A stretch of DNA of 64,000 nucleotides from Vreelandella sp042466685 (lineage in GTDB: Bacteria > Pseudomonadota > Gammaproteobacteria > Pseudomonadales > Halomonadaceae): positions 3,534,001 through 3,598,000 of the forward strand of contig NZ_CP170448.1 of the NCBI RefSeq assembly GCF_042466685.1, given 5' to 3'. Within the stretch, counting starts at the first letter, position 1; every line of letters begins with the position of its first letter. Positions 1 through 8,658 of the stretch are shown here, piece by piece. The notes under the pieces are model-generated. The model had not been told where the DNA came from. It made no database searches and saw only the letters and a program-made list of their open reading frames with translations. The position numbers and the translations under genes are program-made.

Positions 1-1104
1 TCGATGAGCCACGAACTGCGCACGCCGCTCAATGCAATTATCGGGTTTGCCCAAATACTGGCCAATAGCCGCCGCGAACCGCTGGGCGACAAACAGCATC
101 GCCAGGTCTCCCAAATTGAGCGTAGCGGCCAGCATCTGCTTAGCCTGATTAACGAAGTGCTGGATTTGGCCAAAATAGAAGCGGGCCATATGACGCTCTC
201 TATCGAGCCGATTATTCTTGCCAACGTGCTTAATGACGCATACTCCACACTAGAGCCTAGCGCCGAAGCAGCAGGCATACGTTTTCGCTATACATCGCCC
301 AATGATCGTTGGCAGGTCAAAGCCGACTACACACGCACCAAACAAATACTTTTGAACCTGCTCTCCAATGCGATTAAGTACAACAGTGCTAACGGCTCAA
401 TTGATATAGCCGTGGCCCACCTGGTTGACCATGTGCGCATCAGCGTGACCGACACCGGCCCTGGCATTGACCCTGAACGCCAGCACGAGCTCTTTGAGCC
501 TTTCAATCGCCTTGATGCAGAAGGTGGCAGTATTGAAGGTTCCGGTATTGGCTTGGCGATTACCCGCGAACTGGTAGAGCGCATGAACGGCGAGATGGGG
601 GTAGAGAGTCAATCCGGTCAGGGCGCCACCTTCTGGTTTACCTTACCTACGGCTAGCGCAGACACCACTACCCACGACGCTCCTACGCCCAGTCCGGTTT
701 ACGCTCAGCCCAGCAACGCCTTGACGCTGCTCTATATTGAAGATAACCCCGCCAATCAGCGGCTAATGGAAGACATCATTGAAGAGCTGGGCGAAATAAC
801 GCTAAAAATTGCGCCCAGCGCCGAAATTGGCCTGGAAATAATGCGCCACTGCTCACCGGCTCTGGTACTAATGGATGTCCACCTGCCGGGCATGAACGGC
901 TATCAGGCATTAGAAGCGATGCGCCGCAATCCACAGCTGCAAACCTTACCAGTGGTGGCCCTATCGGCTAATGCTCTGCCGAGCGACATCAAGCGCGGTC
1001 TAGAAGCAGGCTTTAACGCCTACCTCACCAAACCGCTGGAACTTGATAAACTGGAAGCCACCATTGCTCAGTTCATTCAGACTGCGTCGGGGAAAGCAAC
1101 ATGA
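1..1104 (+). CDS. Hybrid sensor histidine kinase/response regulator, 3' part
   Basis: The reading frame is open from the first base, so the N-terminal sensor part lies outside the window. What remains starts at the phospho-acceptor H box (SHELRTPLNAIIGF), followed by a HATPase_c domain with the N box (NLLSNAIKYN) and glycine-rich boxes (DTGPGIDP, GSGIGLAI). A C-terminal receiver domain (about residues 240-360) has the phospho-acceptor aspartate in LVLMDVHLPGMNGY and the conserved lysine in LTKPLE. It should autophosphorylate and pass phosphate through its own receiver. Its stop overlaps the next start (ATGA), so it is coupled to the REC-GGDEF-EAL protein, a plausible partner in c-di-GMP signalling. 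The input signal cannot be judged. Confidence 0.93.
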   Translation, partial: SMSHELRTPLNAIIGFAQILANSRREPLGDKQHRQVSQIERSGQHLLSLINEVLDLAKIEAGHMTLSIEPIILANVLNDAYSTLEPSAEAAGIRFRYTSPNDRWQVKADYTRTKQILLNLLSNAIKYNSANGSIDIAVAHLVDHVRISVTDTGPGIDPERQHELFEPFNRLDAEGGSIEGSGIGLAITRELVERMNGEMGVESQSGQGATFWFTLPTASADTTTHDAPTPSPVYAQPSNALTLLYIEDNPANQRLMEDIIEELGEITLKIAPSAEIGLEIMRHCSPALVLMDVHLPGMNGYQALEAMRRNPQLQTLPVVALSANALPSDIKRGLEAGFNAYLTKPLELDKLEATIAQFIQTASGKAT

Positions 1105-2882
1105 GCCTTACTGCAAAACACCTGTTAATAGTGGATGACAGCACGGTTAACATCGAGCTCATGTTTGATCTTCTCGACGAGTATGGGTTTGAAAACATCC
1201 ACGGGATCAACGACCCCCGCGAGGTGCTCACCCACTGCCAGCAGCAGTTGCCAGACCTACTGCTGCTGGATATCCGTATGCCGCACCTAGACGGCTACGC
1301 AGTCATTGAGCAGCTCAGGGCGCACTTTGCCGAACAGATGCCGCCCATTATCGTGCTCACGGCACAAATTGATAACGCAACCCGCCAGCGCGCCCTGATG
1401 ATGGGAGTACGCGATTTTATTACCAAGCCGTTCAGACAGGATGAAGTCTTACAGCGCATACGCAACACCTTGAACATCGAGCACCGTTATCAAGTGCGTG
1501 ACAAAGAGGCCGATACCCTTGAACTAATGGTTGCCAAGCGTACCCAGGAGTTAGATCGCCAAGCTCGCACTGATCCCACTCTTCAGTTGCCTAACCGGCG
1601 GGGATTAAGCCAAGCACTGCAAGCCGCTGCCCTCAAGGCTTCCGGGACGGGGCTACTGTTTATCGCTATTGATAAGCTCGATGATGTGGTGCGACTGCAC
1701 GGCTACCGGGTTGCCGATCAACTGTTGTGTTTGATTAGCCAACAGCTGCGCCAACAGCTCGATGCTGAGTGCCTGCTCGGGTTATGGGGAGGGAGCGAGC
1801 TGCTGGTCATTACCCCTACGGCAAACCCCACCCAACTGCAGCACCTGGCCGAGCAACTGCTCGAATGTTTCGACCAGGATCAGGCGCTGGAGGAGTTACT
1901 GCTTCCCCTCAGTGCCCGTATCGGCATTAGCGCCGAAGCAGGCTACTTTGAGGCAGAACGCTTGGTACATATGGCGGCCTTAGCGCTTCCACCTCTGGAA
2001 TCGCTCAAGGTTCAGTACTACACACCAGCGCTTGAGACCAAGCAACGGCATCGACTGCATATTCAGCAGGCGATTCGTGGCGCCACGGAGCGTGGTGAGA
2101 TGTCGCTCGCCTTTCAGCCTAAACTCTCCTTGGCTGACCATAAGATTTTAGGCGCGGAAGCGTTGCTACGCTGGCAGCACCCGGAGTTCGGGCTCATCTC
2201 TCCAGGTGAATTTATTCCGCTGGCAGAGGCAAGTGGTGATATTCTCTGCATAGGCGATTGGGTGCTGGATGAAGCCATGCGCTATATCAGCACCTGGCGG
2301 GCACAAGGGGTGCTCAATGACGATTTTCATATCGCGGTGAATGTGGCCGCTCGCCAGCTCTCCCGCAAGGACTTTGCCCAACAGCTGGTTGCTCGCCTTG
2401 AACAGCGGCAAATTCCCGAGCGCTTCCTGGCCCTGGAAGTCACCGAGTCGGGACTGATGAGCGATATGAATCATGCCCGCCAGCAGCTTGCTCAATTGGC
2501 TGAAATGAATATCGCCGTGGCCATTGACGACTTTGGCACCGGCCAGTCGTCGCTGGCGTATATTAAAACGCTGCCCTTCTCGACACTCAAAATAGATCGT
2601 GCCTTTGTGATGGACTTGGAAACCAGCGCCGTGGATCGCCAACTGGCGCATACTATTACCCAGCTCGCCCATAGCGTGGGCTGCGATGTAGTGGCAGAAG
2701 GTATTGAGACTTCAGGCCAAGCGGCCTATTTAAGCTCAATCGGCTGTGAAGCCGCGCAGGGTTACTTCTATGCCCGCCCATTGCCTGCGGCAAAATTTGT
2801 GGCTTGGTGCAGCGAATGGAAACCGCTTTTGTCTACCCCACTACTTTCATCCCCCCATACGGAGACCGTTAATGGCTCATGA
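1101..2882 (+). CDS. Response regulator with degenerate GGDEF and intact EAL domain
   Basis: This 593-residue protein has a receiver domain (residues about 5-125, acceptor Asp57 in LLLLDIRMPHLDGY), a GGDEF-like domain (about 155-300) and an EAL domain (about 330-575). The GGDEF signature reads GGSEL, so cyclase activity is unlikely. The EAL domain keeps the catalytic residues of c-di-GMP phosphodiesterases: EALLRW, the Asn of NVAARQL, the Glu of EVTESG, the Asp pair of AIDDFGTG, the Lys of LKIDRAF and the Glu of VVAEGIET. It is predicted to be a phosphorylation-controlled phosphodiesterase acting in the cytoplasm. The start overlaps the kinase stop by 4 bp, and its 3' end overlaps the hexR start by 11 bp. 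Confidence 0.93.
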   Translation: MSLTAKHLLIVDDSTVNIELMFDLLDEYGFENIHGINDPREVLTHCQQQLPDLLLLDIRMPHLDGYAVIEQLRAHFAEQMPPIIVLTAQIDNATRQRALMMGVRDFITKPFRQDEVLQRIRNTLNIEHRYQVRDKEADTLELMVAKRTQELDRQARTDPTLQLPNRRGLSQALQAAALKASGTGLLFIAIDKLDDVVRLHGYRVADQLLCLISQQLRQQLDAECLLGLWGGSELLVITPTANPTQLQHLAEQLLECFDQDQALEELLLPLSARIGISAEAGYFEAERLVHMAALALPPLESLKVQYYTPALETKQRHRLHIQQAIRGATERGEMSLAFQPKLSLADHKILGAEALLRWQHPEFGLISPGEFIPLAEASGDILCIGDWVLDEAMRYISTWRAQGVLNDDFHIAVNVAARQLSRKDFAQQLVARLEQRQIPERFLALEVTESGLMSDMNHARQQLAQLAEMNIAVAIDDFGTGQSSLAYIKTLPFSTLKIDRAFVMDLETSAVDRQLAHTITQLAHSVGCDVVAEGIETSGQAAYLSSIGCEAAQGYFYARPLPAAKFVAWCSEWKPLLSTPLLSSPHTETVNGS

Positions 2883-3735
2883 CTTACTTGACCGCTTACG
2901 CGAACGTTTAGAAGAACTCAATCGCTCGGAGCGTAAAGTCGCCAATGTAATTCTTGAAGACCCAACGGTCGCCACCAGTCTAAGCATTGCCAGTCTGGCC
3001 CAGGCGGCTAGCGTCAGCGAACCCACGGTTAACCGTTTTTGCCGTAACTTTGGCGCCAAGGGCTATCCCGATTTTAAAATCAAACTGGCCCAAAGCTTAG
3101 CCGGCGGCACGCCCTATGTGACCCGCGCGGTGGAGCCCGGTGACACTGCCACCCAGTACACCCACAAGATTTTTGGCGCCACCATCGCCGCCCTCGATGA
3201 AGCCCAGCGCGAAATTGATATGAGCGCCGTCGAGCGCATGGTCGACTATCTCACCCAGGCTAAGCAGATCCATATTTTTGGCTTGGGCGCCTCCGGCGCG
3301 GTGGCTCAGGATGCCCAGCATAAGTTCTTCCGCTTCAACCTGCCGGTGATGGCCTATATTGATGTGCTGATGCAGCGCATGGTCGCCGCCGCTTGCCACA
3401 CGGGGGATGTGGTGGTGATCATCTCCTACACCGGGCGTACGCGGGAACTGGTGGATATCGCCCGTTTAGCGCGAGATGCCGGAGCCGTGGTGCTAGGTAT
3501 TACCGCGCCCCACTCACCGCTGGCTAGCGAGTGTACCGCCACTCTTGAAGTCGCCACTCCCGAAGACACCGACCATTACATGCCGATGACCTCGCGGGTC
3601 ATTCAGTTAACGCTGATTGATGCGCTGGCTACCGGGGTGACCTTGAGGCGCGGTGAAGACTTCTTACCCCACCTCAAAAAAATCAAAGATAGCCTGCGCG
3701 ATACCCGCTTTCCGGTGGAAAAGCCTGGGAAGTGA
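2872..3735 (+). CDS. hexR: HexR, MurR/RpiR-family regulator of hexose catabolism
   Basis: A 287-residue regulator with an N-terminal RpiR-type helix-turn-helix (SIASLAQAASVSEPTVNRF, about residues 40-60) and a C-terminal SIS sugar-phosphate-binding domain (about 120-255, with IFGLGASGAVAQDAQ and VVIISYTGRTREL). HexR in Pseudomonas and Shewanella senses the Entner-Doudoroff intermediate KDPG and represses zwf, edd and gap genes. The start MAHDLLDRLRERLEELNRSE is chosen because it matches the family N-terminus; an upstream in-frame ATG at 2746 would only add residues lying inside the EAL gene. The usual neighbours zwf, edd and pgl are absent here, so it probably acts in trans. Confidence 0.88.
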   Translation: MAHDLLDRLRERLEELNRSERKVANVILEDPTVATSLSIASLAQAASVSEPTVNRFCRNFGAKGYPDFKIKLAQSLAGGTPYVTRAVEPGDTATQYTHKIFGATIAALDEAQREIDMSAVERMVDYLTQAKQIHIFGLGASGAVAQDAQHKFFRFNLPVMAYIDVLMQRMVAAACHTGDVVVIISYTGRTRELVDIARLARDAGAVVLGITAPHSPLASECTATLEVATPEDTDHYMPMTSRVIQLTLIDALATGVTLRRGEDFLPHLKKIKDSLRDTRFPVEKPGK

Positions 3736-3774
3736 ATGGAAAATCGTGAGGGGTGAGTGGTAAATCGTGATGGG
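3736..3774. repeat. Imperfect tandem repeat after hexR
   Basis: Two roughly 21-bp units sharing the core AATCGTGA with a G-rich tail lie head to tail between the hexR stop and the ridA stop. It is probably a small duplication in a convergent spacer; no terminator hairpin is visible. Confidence 0.4.
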
Positions 3775-4131
3775 TTAGCTCACTGCGGCAGTCACCGTAA
3801 TTTCCACTTTGAGTTCATCGGCGGGCATGGGCGCACAGACACAGGTGCGCGCCGGTGCGTAGCCTGCGGGTACCCAGGCATCCCACACCTCGTTCATGGC
3901 GGCAAAGTCCCCGCCCTCTTTAAGGTAAATCGTTGCGCTTAACAACTGCTCACGGCTTGAACCAATCTCTTTCAGTAACGCATCCACCCGTGCCAGCATG
4001 CTTTCCGTTTGGGCGGTGATATCGCCCTCGCGGGCCTCGGGGCCAGCCACCTGGCCGCAAAGATAGGCCACCCCCTGATGAATCACTGCACGGCTCATGC
4101 GGGCTTTTGTATCGTGACGCTGAATGGCCAT
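3775..4131 (-). CDS. RidA family enamine/imine deaminase
   Basis: A 118-residue YjgF/YER057c/UK114 protein. The family hydrolyses reactive enamine/imine intermediates released by PLP enzymes, protecting the cell from 2-aminoacrylate damage. The C-terminal signature APARTCVCAPMPADELKVEI contains the conserved Arg that binds the substrate carboxylate, followed by the Val-Glu-Ile strand. Length is close to the usual 125-130 residues. It lies 72 bp downstream of an Lrp-family regulator on the same strand, probably co-transcribed, suggesting a role in amino-acid catabolism. Some RidA subfamilies lack the active-site Arg; this one has it. Confidence 0.88.
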   Translation of the reverse strand: MAIQRHDTKARMSRAVIHQGVAYLCGQVAGPEAREGDITAQTESMLARVDALLKEIGSSREQLLSATIYLKEGGDFAAMNEVWDAWVPAGYAPARTCVCAPMPADELKVEITVTAAVS

Positions 4132-4203
4132 AGGGAAAACTCCTAACAGGTTGAAAAAAAGCAGTCTAAACCGCCTGACCTACCCTTGACCATGCCTTCT
4201 GCA

Positions 4204-4689
4204 TCAAAGCCGATCAGTCGGCACCGGGCGGTGTTCAAACACCCGCCGCAGTACAAAGCTGGTATGCGCGCCCGTTACCCCCTCGATGCGATTAATCACA
4301 TGGAGCAGCAGGTGTTGGTAGTCATCCATATCGCGTACCAATATTTTGAGCTGAAAATCCGCCGCCTGTCCGGTAATGATCAGGCACTCGATAACGTTGG
4401 GTATCTCACGAATATGGCGTTCAAAATTATCGAAGCGCTCCGGCGTATGCTGATCCATGGAGATATGCAGCAGCGCCATTAACTGATAGCCCAACTGGCG
4501 GGAATCGACCTCTGCACGGTAGCGCACTATTAGGCCGTGCTCCTCAAGGGCCCGCACCCGGCGCAAACAGGGCGAAGGCGAAAGCCCTATGCGATCGGCT
4601 AACTCCTGGTTACTGATACGTCCCTCCTGCTGGACAATATCCAGGATATGGCGATCAAAACGATCCAACACCAGTGGCGACACCGACAT
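4204..4689 (-). CDS. Lrp/AsnC family transcriptional regulator
   Basis: A 161-residue feast/famine regulator. The N-terminal winged helix-turn-helix (RISNQELADRIGLSPSPCLRR, about residues 20-40) contains the SPSPCLRRV recognition-helix pattern of Lrp proteins. The C-terminal RAM/AsnC ligand-binding domain spans about 65-150. It is divergent from leuA (about 210 bp between starts) and upstream of ridA. Control of ridA, leuA or itself is plausible from position, but I found no operator I can defend. It differs clearly from DoeX elsewhere in the window. Confidence 0.9.
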   Translation of the reverse strand: MSVSPLVLDRFDRHILDIVQQEGRISNQELADRIGLSPSPCLRRVRALEEHGLIVRYRAEVDSRQLGYQLMALLHISMDQHTPERFDNFERHIREIPNVIECLIITGQAADFQLKILVRDMDDYQHLLLHVINRIEGVTGAHTSFVLRRVFEHRPVPTDRL

Positions 4690-4900
4690 AAAAGGCAGCT
4701 CCTGCCAAAAAATAAAATATTAAAGAAACTTCCTGCCAATTATTGACCAACACTCCCTATCTTCGCAAGAACCTAGCGCTGCAAACCCTTTACACTATAC
4801 GAGTTGCCAAAAGCAGCGAATCAATCACTATGGCCGCCACAAGCAGCCACTACCATAAAACGGTTATTTTCAGGAAGACCTCTACTTCAGGAAGTTCACT

Positions 4901-6592
4901 ATGTCTGCTTTCGATCATCGCAAATATCGTCCTGCGCCCCGCGTGCCTGCCTTCAATCGCCAATGGCCGGATCGTGATCTGGATCACGCCCCGATCTGGG
5001 TGAGCGAAGACCTACGCGACGGCAATCAGGCGCTGCTTGAGCCGATGACCGTTGAACAGAAGCAACGCTTCTGGCGGCAGATCATTAAAGTGGGCATTAA
5101 AGAAGTCATGGTGGGCTTCCCTTCGGCCAGCCAGCCCGATTACGACTTCGTGCGCTGGCTGATCGAAGAGGATCAAATTCCCGAGGATGTCACCATTGCG
5201 GTACTGGTGCAGTGCCGCGAACACCTTATCGAAAAGACCTTTGCTTCACTGGTCGGCGCCAAGCGCGCCATTGTGCACCTGTATAACTCTACCTCGACCA
5301 TTCAGCGCGAGCGGGTGTTTGAGATGGATCGTGCCGGGATTGTCGATATCGCGGTACAAGGGGCTACCTGGGTCAAAACCTATGCCGACCAATACCCTGA
5401 TATTGAGTGGTGTTTCGAGTACACCCCGGAGAGTTTCTCCAGCACCGAGATCGATTTTTCCCTGAAGATCTGCGAAGCGGTAATGGATGTATGGCAACCA
5501 ACGCCCGAGAATAAATGCATTCTCAACCTGCCCACCACGGTGGAAGTGGCCGGGCCGCACCATCACGCCGACCAGATTGAGTACTTCTGCCAGCACATTA
5601 GCCGCCGCGACAGCGTGATTATCTCGGTGCATACCCATAATGATCGCGGTGGCGCGGTGGCCTCTGCGGAACTCGCCCTACTGGCGGGTGCTGAGCGGGT
5701 GGAAGGCACCCTGCTAGGCAACGGCGAGCGCACCGGCAATATGGATATCGTCACTTTGGCAATGAATCTCTACAGCCAGGGCATCGATCCTGAATTGGAT
5801 CTATCCAATCCGGATGAAATCATTCAGGTAGTCAACGAGTGCACCGGTATCGCCATGCACCCGCGCCACCCCTGGGTGGGCGAAATGGTCTACACCGCCT
5901 TCTCGGGTAGCCACCAGGACGCGATTCGTAAATCCCTCAAGCATCAAAAGCCCGACGAGCCGTGGCAAGTGGCTTATCTGCCTATCGACCCCCACGATAT
6001 CGGCCGCGATTATCAAGCGGTGATTCGGGTCAATAGCCAGTCCGGCAAAGGCGGCATGGCCTTCCTGCTTGAGCGCGATTACGGTATTAATCTGCCGCGC
6101 TGGATGATGCTGGCCTTGGCGCCTTACGTACAGCAGGAGAGCGAAAAACGTGCCAGCGAACTCTCCAGCGAAATGATTCGCCAGGTCATGTTCGACAATT
6201 TCACCCAGGAAGCACCGCTATCCTTAGTGGATTACCAGCTCTCCAAAGGGCAGCAGGAGGGTATTGAGGTCACGCTGCAACAGGGTGATGAAACGTTGCG
6301 TCTCTCTGGCAAGGGCAACGGCGCCATGTCCGCCTTTACCGATGCCTGGCAACGTCACTCCGGCAGCAGTGTGGGGATTATCGATTACAGCGAACACTCC
6401 TTGGGCGCCAGCAGTGAAGCCAATGCCATCGCCTTTGTACAGCTCAATATCGATGGCCAGCGTCTCTGCGCGGTGGCCGAGGATAGTGACACCGTGAGCG
6501 CATCGCTCAAGGCGCTGCTGTCAGGTATCAATCTCACGGCTATGAAAACCGATCAAGAGACTCAACCACAAGCTTCTGCGCTGGAACTCTAA
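4901..6592 (+). CDS. leuA: 2-isopropylmalate synthase, long form
   Basis: Condenses 2-oxoisovalerate with acetyl-CoA, the first committed step of leucine synthesis. The 563-residue length and the start SAFDHRKYRPAPRVPAFNRQ fit the long-form LeuA seen in pseudomonads and actinobacteria rather than the roughly 520-residue enterobacterial form. The catalytic HMGL-like TIM barrel (about 30-310) has the opening signature EDLRDGNQAL and the metal-binding HTHNDRGG. The C-terminal regulatory LeuA dimer domain (about 440-560) should mediate leucine feedback. The start ATG at 4901 has AGGAAG nine bases upstream. It stands alone, without leuBCD, and is followed by a long perfect hairpin. Confidence 0.95.
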   Translation: MSAFDHRKYRPAPRVPAFNRQWPDRDLDHAPIWVSEDLRDGNQALLEPMTVEQKQRFWRQIIKVGIKEVMVGFPSASQPDYDFVRWLIEEDQIPEDVTIAVLVQCREHLIEKTFASLVGAKRAIVHLYNSTSTIQRERVFEMDRAGIVDIAVQGATWVKTYADQYPDIEWCFEYTPESFSSTEIDFSLKICEAVMDVWQPTPENKCILNLPTTVEVAGPHHHADQIEYFCQHISRRDSVIISVHTHNDRGGAVASAELALLAGAERVEGTLLGNGERTGNMDIVTLAMNLYSQGIDPELDLSNPDEIIQVVNECTGIAMHPRHPWVGEMVYTAFSGSHQDAIRKSLKHQKPDEPWQVAYLPIDPHDIGRDYQAVIRVNSQSGKGGMAFLLERDYGINLPRWMMLALAPYVQQESEKRASELSSEMIRQVMFDNFTQEAPLSLVDYQLSKGQQEGIEVTLQQGDETLRLSGKGNGAMSAFTDAWQRHSGSSVGIIDYSEHSLGASSEANAIAFVQLNIDGQRLCAVAEDSDTVSASLKALLSGINLTAMKTDQETQPQASALEL

Positions 6593-6608
6593 CGAACAGC
6601 ATAACGTA

Positions 6609-6643
6609 CCCATGCTTAGCGACGCCGCGTCGCTAAGCATGGG
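6609..6643. terminator. Perfect 16-bp hairpin after leuA, no U-tract
   Basis: Arms 6609-6624 (CCCATGCTTAGCGACG) and 6628-6643 are exact reverse complements with a three-base CCG loop, 16 bp after the leuA stop. The sequence after it (TGAAATGG) has no T-run, so a classical intrinsic terminator is not supported. It may be a 3' stabilising stem-loop, a rho-assisted terminator or an intergenic repeat. Confidence 0.55.
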
Positions 6644-6872
6644 GTGAAATGGCGACACTCTCCATCAGCGCAGCATCAACACCGCCACCTGTGCTTTACT
6701 TTCGGCACTATACGCAACGCAGGTGAACCACCACTGCTGTTACTACCTTCTTCCTTTCTACACGACCTCTTTGACCGCCTCCCTAAAGCGCTCTTTGATG
6801 CTGTTCTGACGCTATAAAACGCGCGTGCTACACTCAGCAGCCTATTTAAGTGAGCGCCAATGGGGGGGGAAC

Positions 6873-7259
6873 ATGGGGTATGGCCTAACAAGCGTGCTGT
6901 TAGTCGCGCTTGGCGGTGCGCTAGGCGGTATGGGGCGGTTTGCAATCTCCAACCTAATGGCTAGCCATTTTGGCAAGACCTTCCCCTGGGGCACCCTGGC
7001 CGTTAACGCCAGCGGCGCCATTTTTGCCGGGTGGCTGCTCGGCAGCCAAGGGTTAGCCAGCCCTTCCTCGCCTTTATGGCTCTTCACCGTGGCAGGCCTG
7101 CTGGGCGGGTATACCACCGTTTCCTCATTTAGCTTACAAACGCTTGAGCTATGGCAGGGCGGTCAGGCACTGCGTGCCACTCTTAACGTGAGTGCCACAC
7201 TGTTATTGGGCCTGGCAATGGTTGCGCTGGGTTGGACGGTAGCGGGGGGCTCGCTATGA
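6873..7259 (+). CDS. crcB: Fluoride efflux channel CrcB/Fluc, first copy
   Basis: A 128-residue membrane protein with four hydrophobic segments. Fluc channels are dual-topology dimers exporting fluoride. Family motifs are present: GGALGGMGRFAISNL near the N-terminus, FPWGTLAVNASGAIFAGWLLG in TM2 with the conserved Asn, and GLLGGYTTVSSFS in TM3 with the TM-break region and pore residues. The start at 6873 follows a purine-rich GGGGGGGAAC; an upstream ATG at 6825 adds a non-conserved tail. Its stop overlaps the start of the second crcB (ATGA), so the two are translationally coupled and may form a heterodimer. Confidence 0.92.
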   Translation: MGYGLTSVLLVALGGALGGMGRFAISNLMASHFGKTFPWGTLAVNASGAIFAGWLLGSQGLASPSSPLWLFTVAGLLGGYTTVSSFSLQTLELWQGGQALRATLNVSATLLLGLAMVALGWTVAGGSL

Positions 7260-7642
7260 GTGCCTGGAAAACCTACTTAGCCGTAGGGCTGGGCAGCGGA
7301 CTGGGCAGCGTGCTGCGCTATGGCGTTTCACTGCTCTCCCAGGCTGCATTGGGGGGCTATTTTCCCTGGGGGACACTCATCGTCAACGTGCTGGGCTCCT
7401 GTTTGATTGGCTGGCTCGCCGCTACTATCTCGCGCTTTCCTCACGGTCAGTTGGCGCCGTTACAGCCATTGCTGGTCGCTGGCTTTTGCGGCGGCTTTAC
7501 CACCTTTTCGCTGTTTAGCTTAGAGACACTGCATCTGGTGCAGTTAGGCCGACCGGGGATTGCACTGATTTATATTGTGGTCAGCTTACCCCTCTGGCTG
7601 GGCGCCGCCGTGGTGGGTGAGCGTATGGCGCTTAATCGTTAA
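7256..7642 (+). CDS. crcB: Fluoride efflux channel CrcB/Fluc, second copy
   Basis: The second paralogue is also 128 residues. It has LGSGLGSVLRYGVS at the N-terminus, FPWGTLIVNVLGSCLIGWL in TM2 and GFCGGFTTFSLFSLETL in TM3. The ATG at 7256 overlaps the preceding stop and is preferred to the ATG at 7232, which lies inside the first copy. Tandem, diverged crcB pairs are known in Gram-positive bacteria, where the two subunits form an asymmetric heterodimer. Whether this pair does so, or each copy homodimerises in opposite topology, cannot be read from sequence alone; counting positively charged loop residues would help. Confidence 0.92.
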   Translation: MSAWKTYLAVGLGSGLGSVLRYGVSLLSQAALGGYFPWGTLIVNVLGSCLIGWLAATISRFPHGQLAPLQPLLVAGFCGGFTTFSLFSLETLHLVQLGRPGIALIYIVVSLPLWLGAAVVGERMALNR

Positions 7643-7684
7643 CAATCCGTTTTAATAGCATACGTCGACCAAAGGGTTAGCCAG

Positions 7685-8641
7685 ATGCGCGATCAAATGG
7701 AAAAGCATCAGTCTTGGCTCTACCTGCTATTCATTGGTTTGGGATTAGCACTAGGCGCCGAGTCGCCGGGCGCTGCTGAGCAACTCGAAGGGCTGCTTTG
7801 GCCCCTGCTCGGCCTACTGCTCTACGCCACCTTTACCCAAATTCCCCTACTGCGCATTGCCGGTAGCTTTAAAGATACGCGCTTTATGGCCGCTTTGATG
7901 GTGGGAAACTTTATGGCTATTCCGGCCTTTTTAGCCGTTACCGTTGTCTGGCTACCACTCTCCCCCGCCGTGCTGGCAGGCGTTCTGCTTGTCCTGCTAG
8001 TGCCCTGCACCGATTGGTTTATCACCTTCACCCATTTAGGCAAAGGTGATAGCGCTCAGGCGGTTGCCGCCACCCCGCTTTTGCTGCTGGTGCAGATGAT
8101 CGCGCTGCCGGTTTATTTGTGGCTGTTCTTGGGCAGTGAGTGGTTGGGGGTGGCCCTCTCTCGGGAGCTGCTGAACGCTTTTGCAGGGCTTATTATTACC
8201 CCATTAGCACTCGCCTGGCTTACCGAATACGCCGCCAAGCGCCACAAAGCGGTTAAAAGGGGCGTACATTACCTGGGACTACTGCCAGTACCGCTACTCG
8301 CCTTAGTCATATTTATAATTGCCGCCTCTCAGGTCAACACGGTGTTTGGCCTTAGCCAAGTATTGGTTCAGGTGGTGTTTATCTTTATCGGCTTTTTACT
8401 CTTTGCAGCACTGTTGGGTAAGGGGCTTGGCAAGTTGTTTAAACTGCCCATCGCCAGCGCTAGAACACTAGCGTTTAGCTTTGGCACACGTAACTCTTTT
8501 GTGATGTTGCCCATCGCTCTGGCGCTACCCAGCGCTTGGCAGGCGACAGTCGTGGTGATGGTGTTTCAATCACTGGTAGAGCTATTGGGTATGGTGGCGC
8601 TCTTACGCTGGGTGCCGAGTAAATTACTACCGGAACCCTAG
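7685..8641 (+). CDS. SBF/ACR3-like permease (arsenic resistance protein family)
   Basis: A 318-residue integral membrane protein with about ten hydrophobic segments. It resembles the bile-acid:sodium symporter/ACR3 superfamily: the segment LVPCTDWFITFTHLGKGDS has the conserved PCT pattern of ACR3-like proteins, and AFSFGTRNSFVMLPIALALP matches the late conserved helix pair. It starts 42 bp after the second crcB and is probably in the same operon. The substrate could be arsenite, another oxyanion or an organic anion. No arsR or arsC lies nearby, so arsenite export is only one possibility. Confidence 0.75.
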   Translation: MRDQMEKHQSWLYLLFIGLGLALGAESPGAAEQLEGLLWPLLGLLLYATFTQIPLLRIAGSFKDTRFMAALMVGNFMAIPAFLAVTVVWLPLSPAVLAGVLLVLLVPCTDWFITFTHLGKGDSAQAVAATPLLLLVQMIALPVYLWLFLGSEWLGVALSRELLNAFAGLIITPLALAWLTEYAAKRHKAVKRGVHYLGLLPVPLLALVIFIIAASQVNTVFGLSQVLVQVVFIFIGFLLFAALLGKGLGKLFKLPIASARTLAFSFGTRNSFVMLPIALALPSAWQATVVVMVFQSLVELLGMVALLRWVPSKLLPEP

Positions 8642-8658
8642 CTTATGTTAGGTAGCGA

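Noticed and set aside
4743..4900. Leucine leader peptide controlling leuA
   Set aside because: The frame ahead of leuA has no run of Leu codons and no attenuator hairpin with a T-run was seen.
6593..6872. Fluoride riboswitch upstream of crcB
   Set aside because: The conserved crcB-motif pseudoknot sequences are not recognisable in this spacer; only the leuA hairpin is clear.
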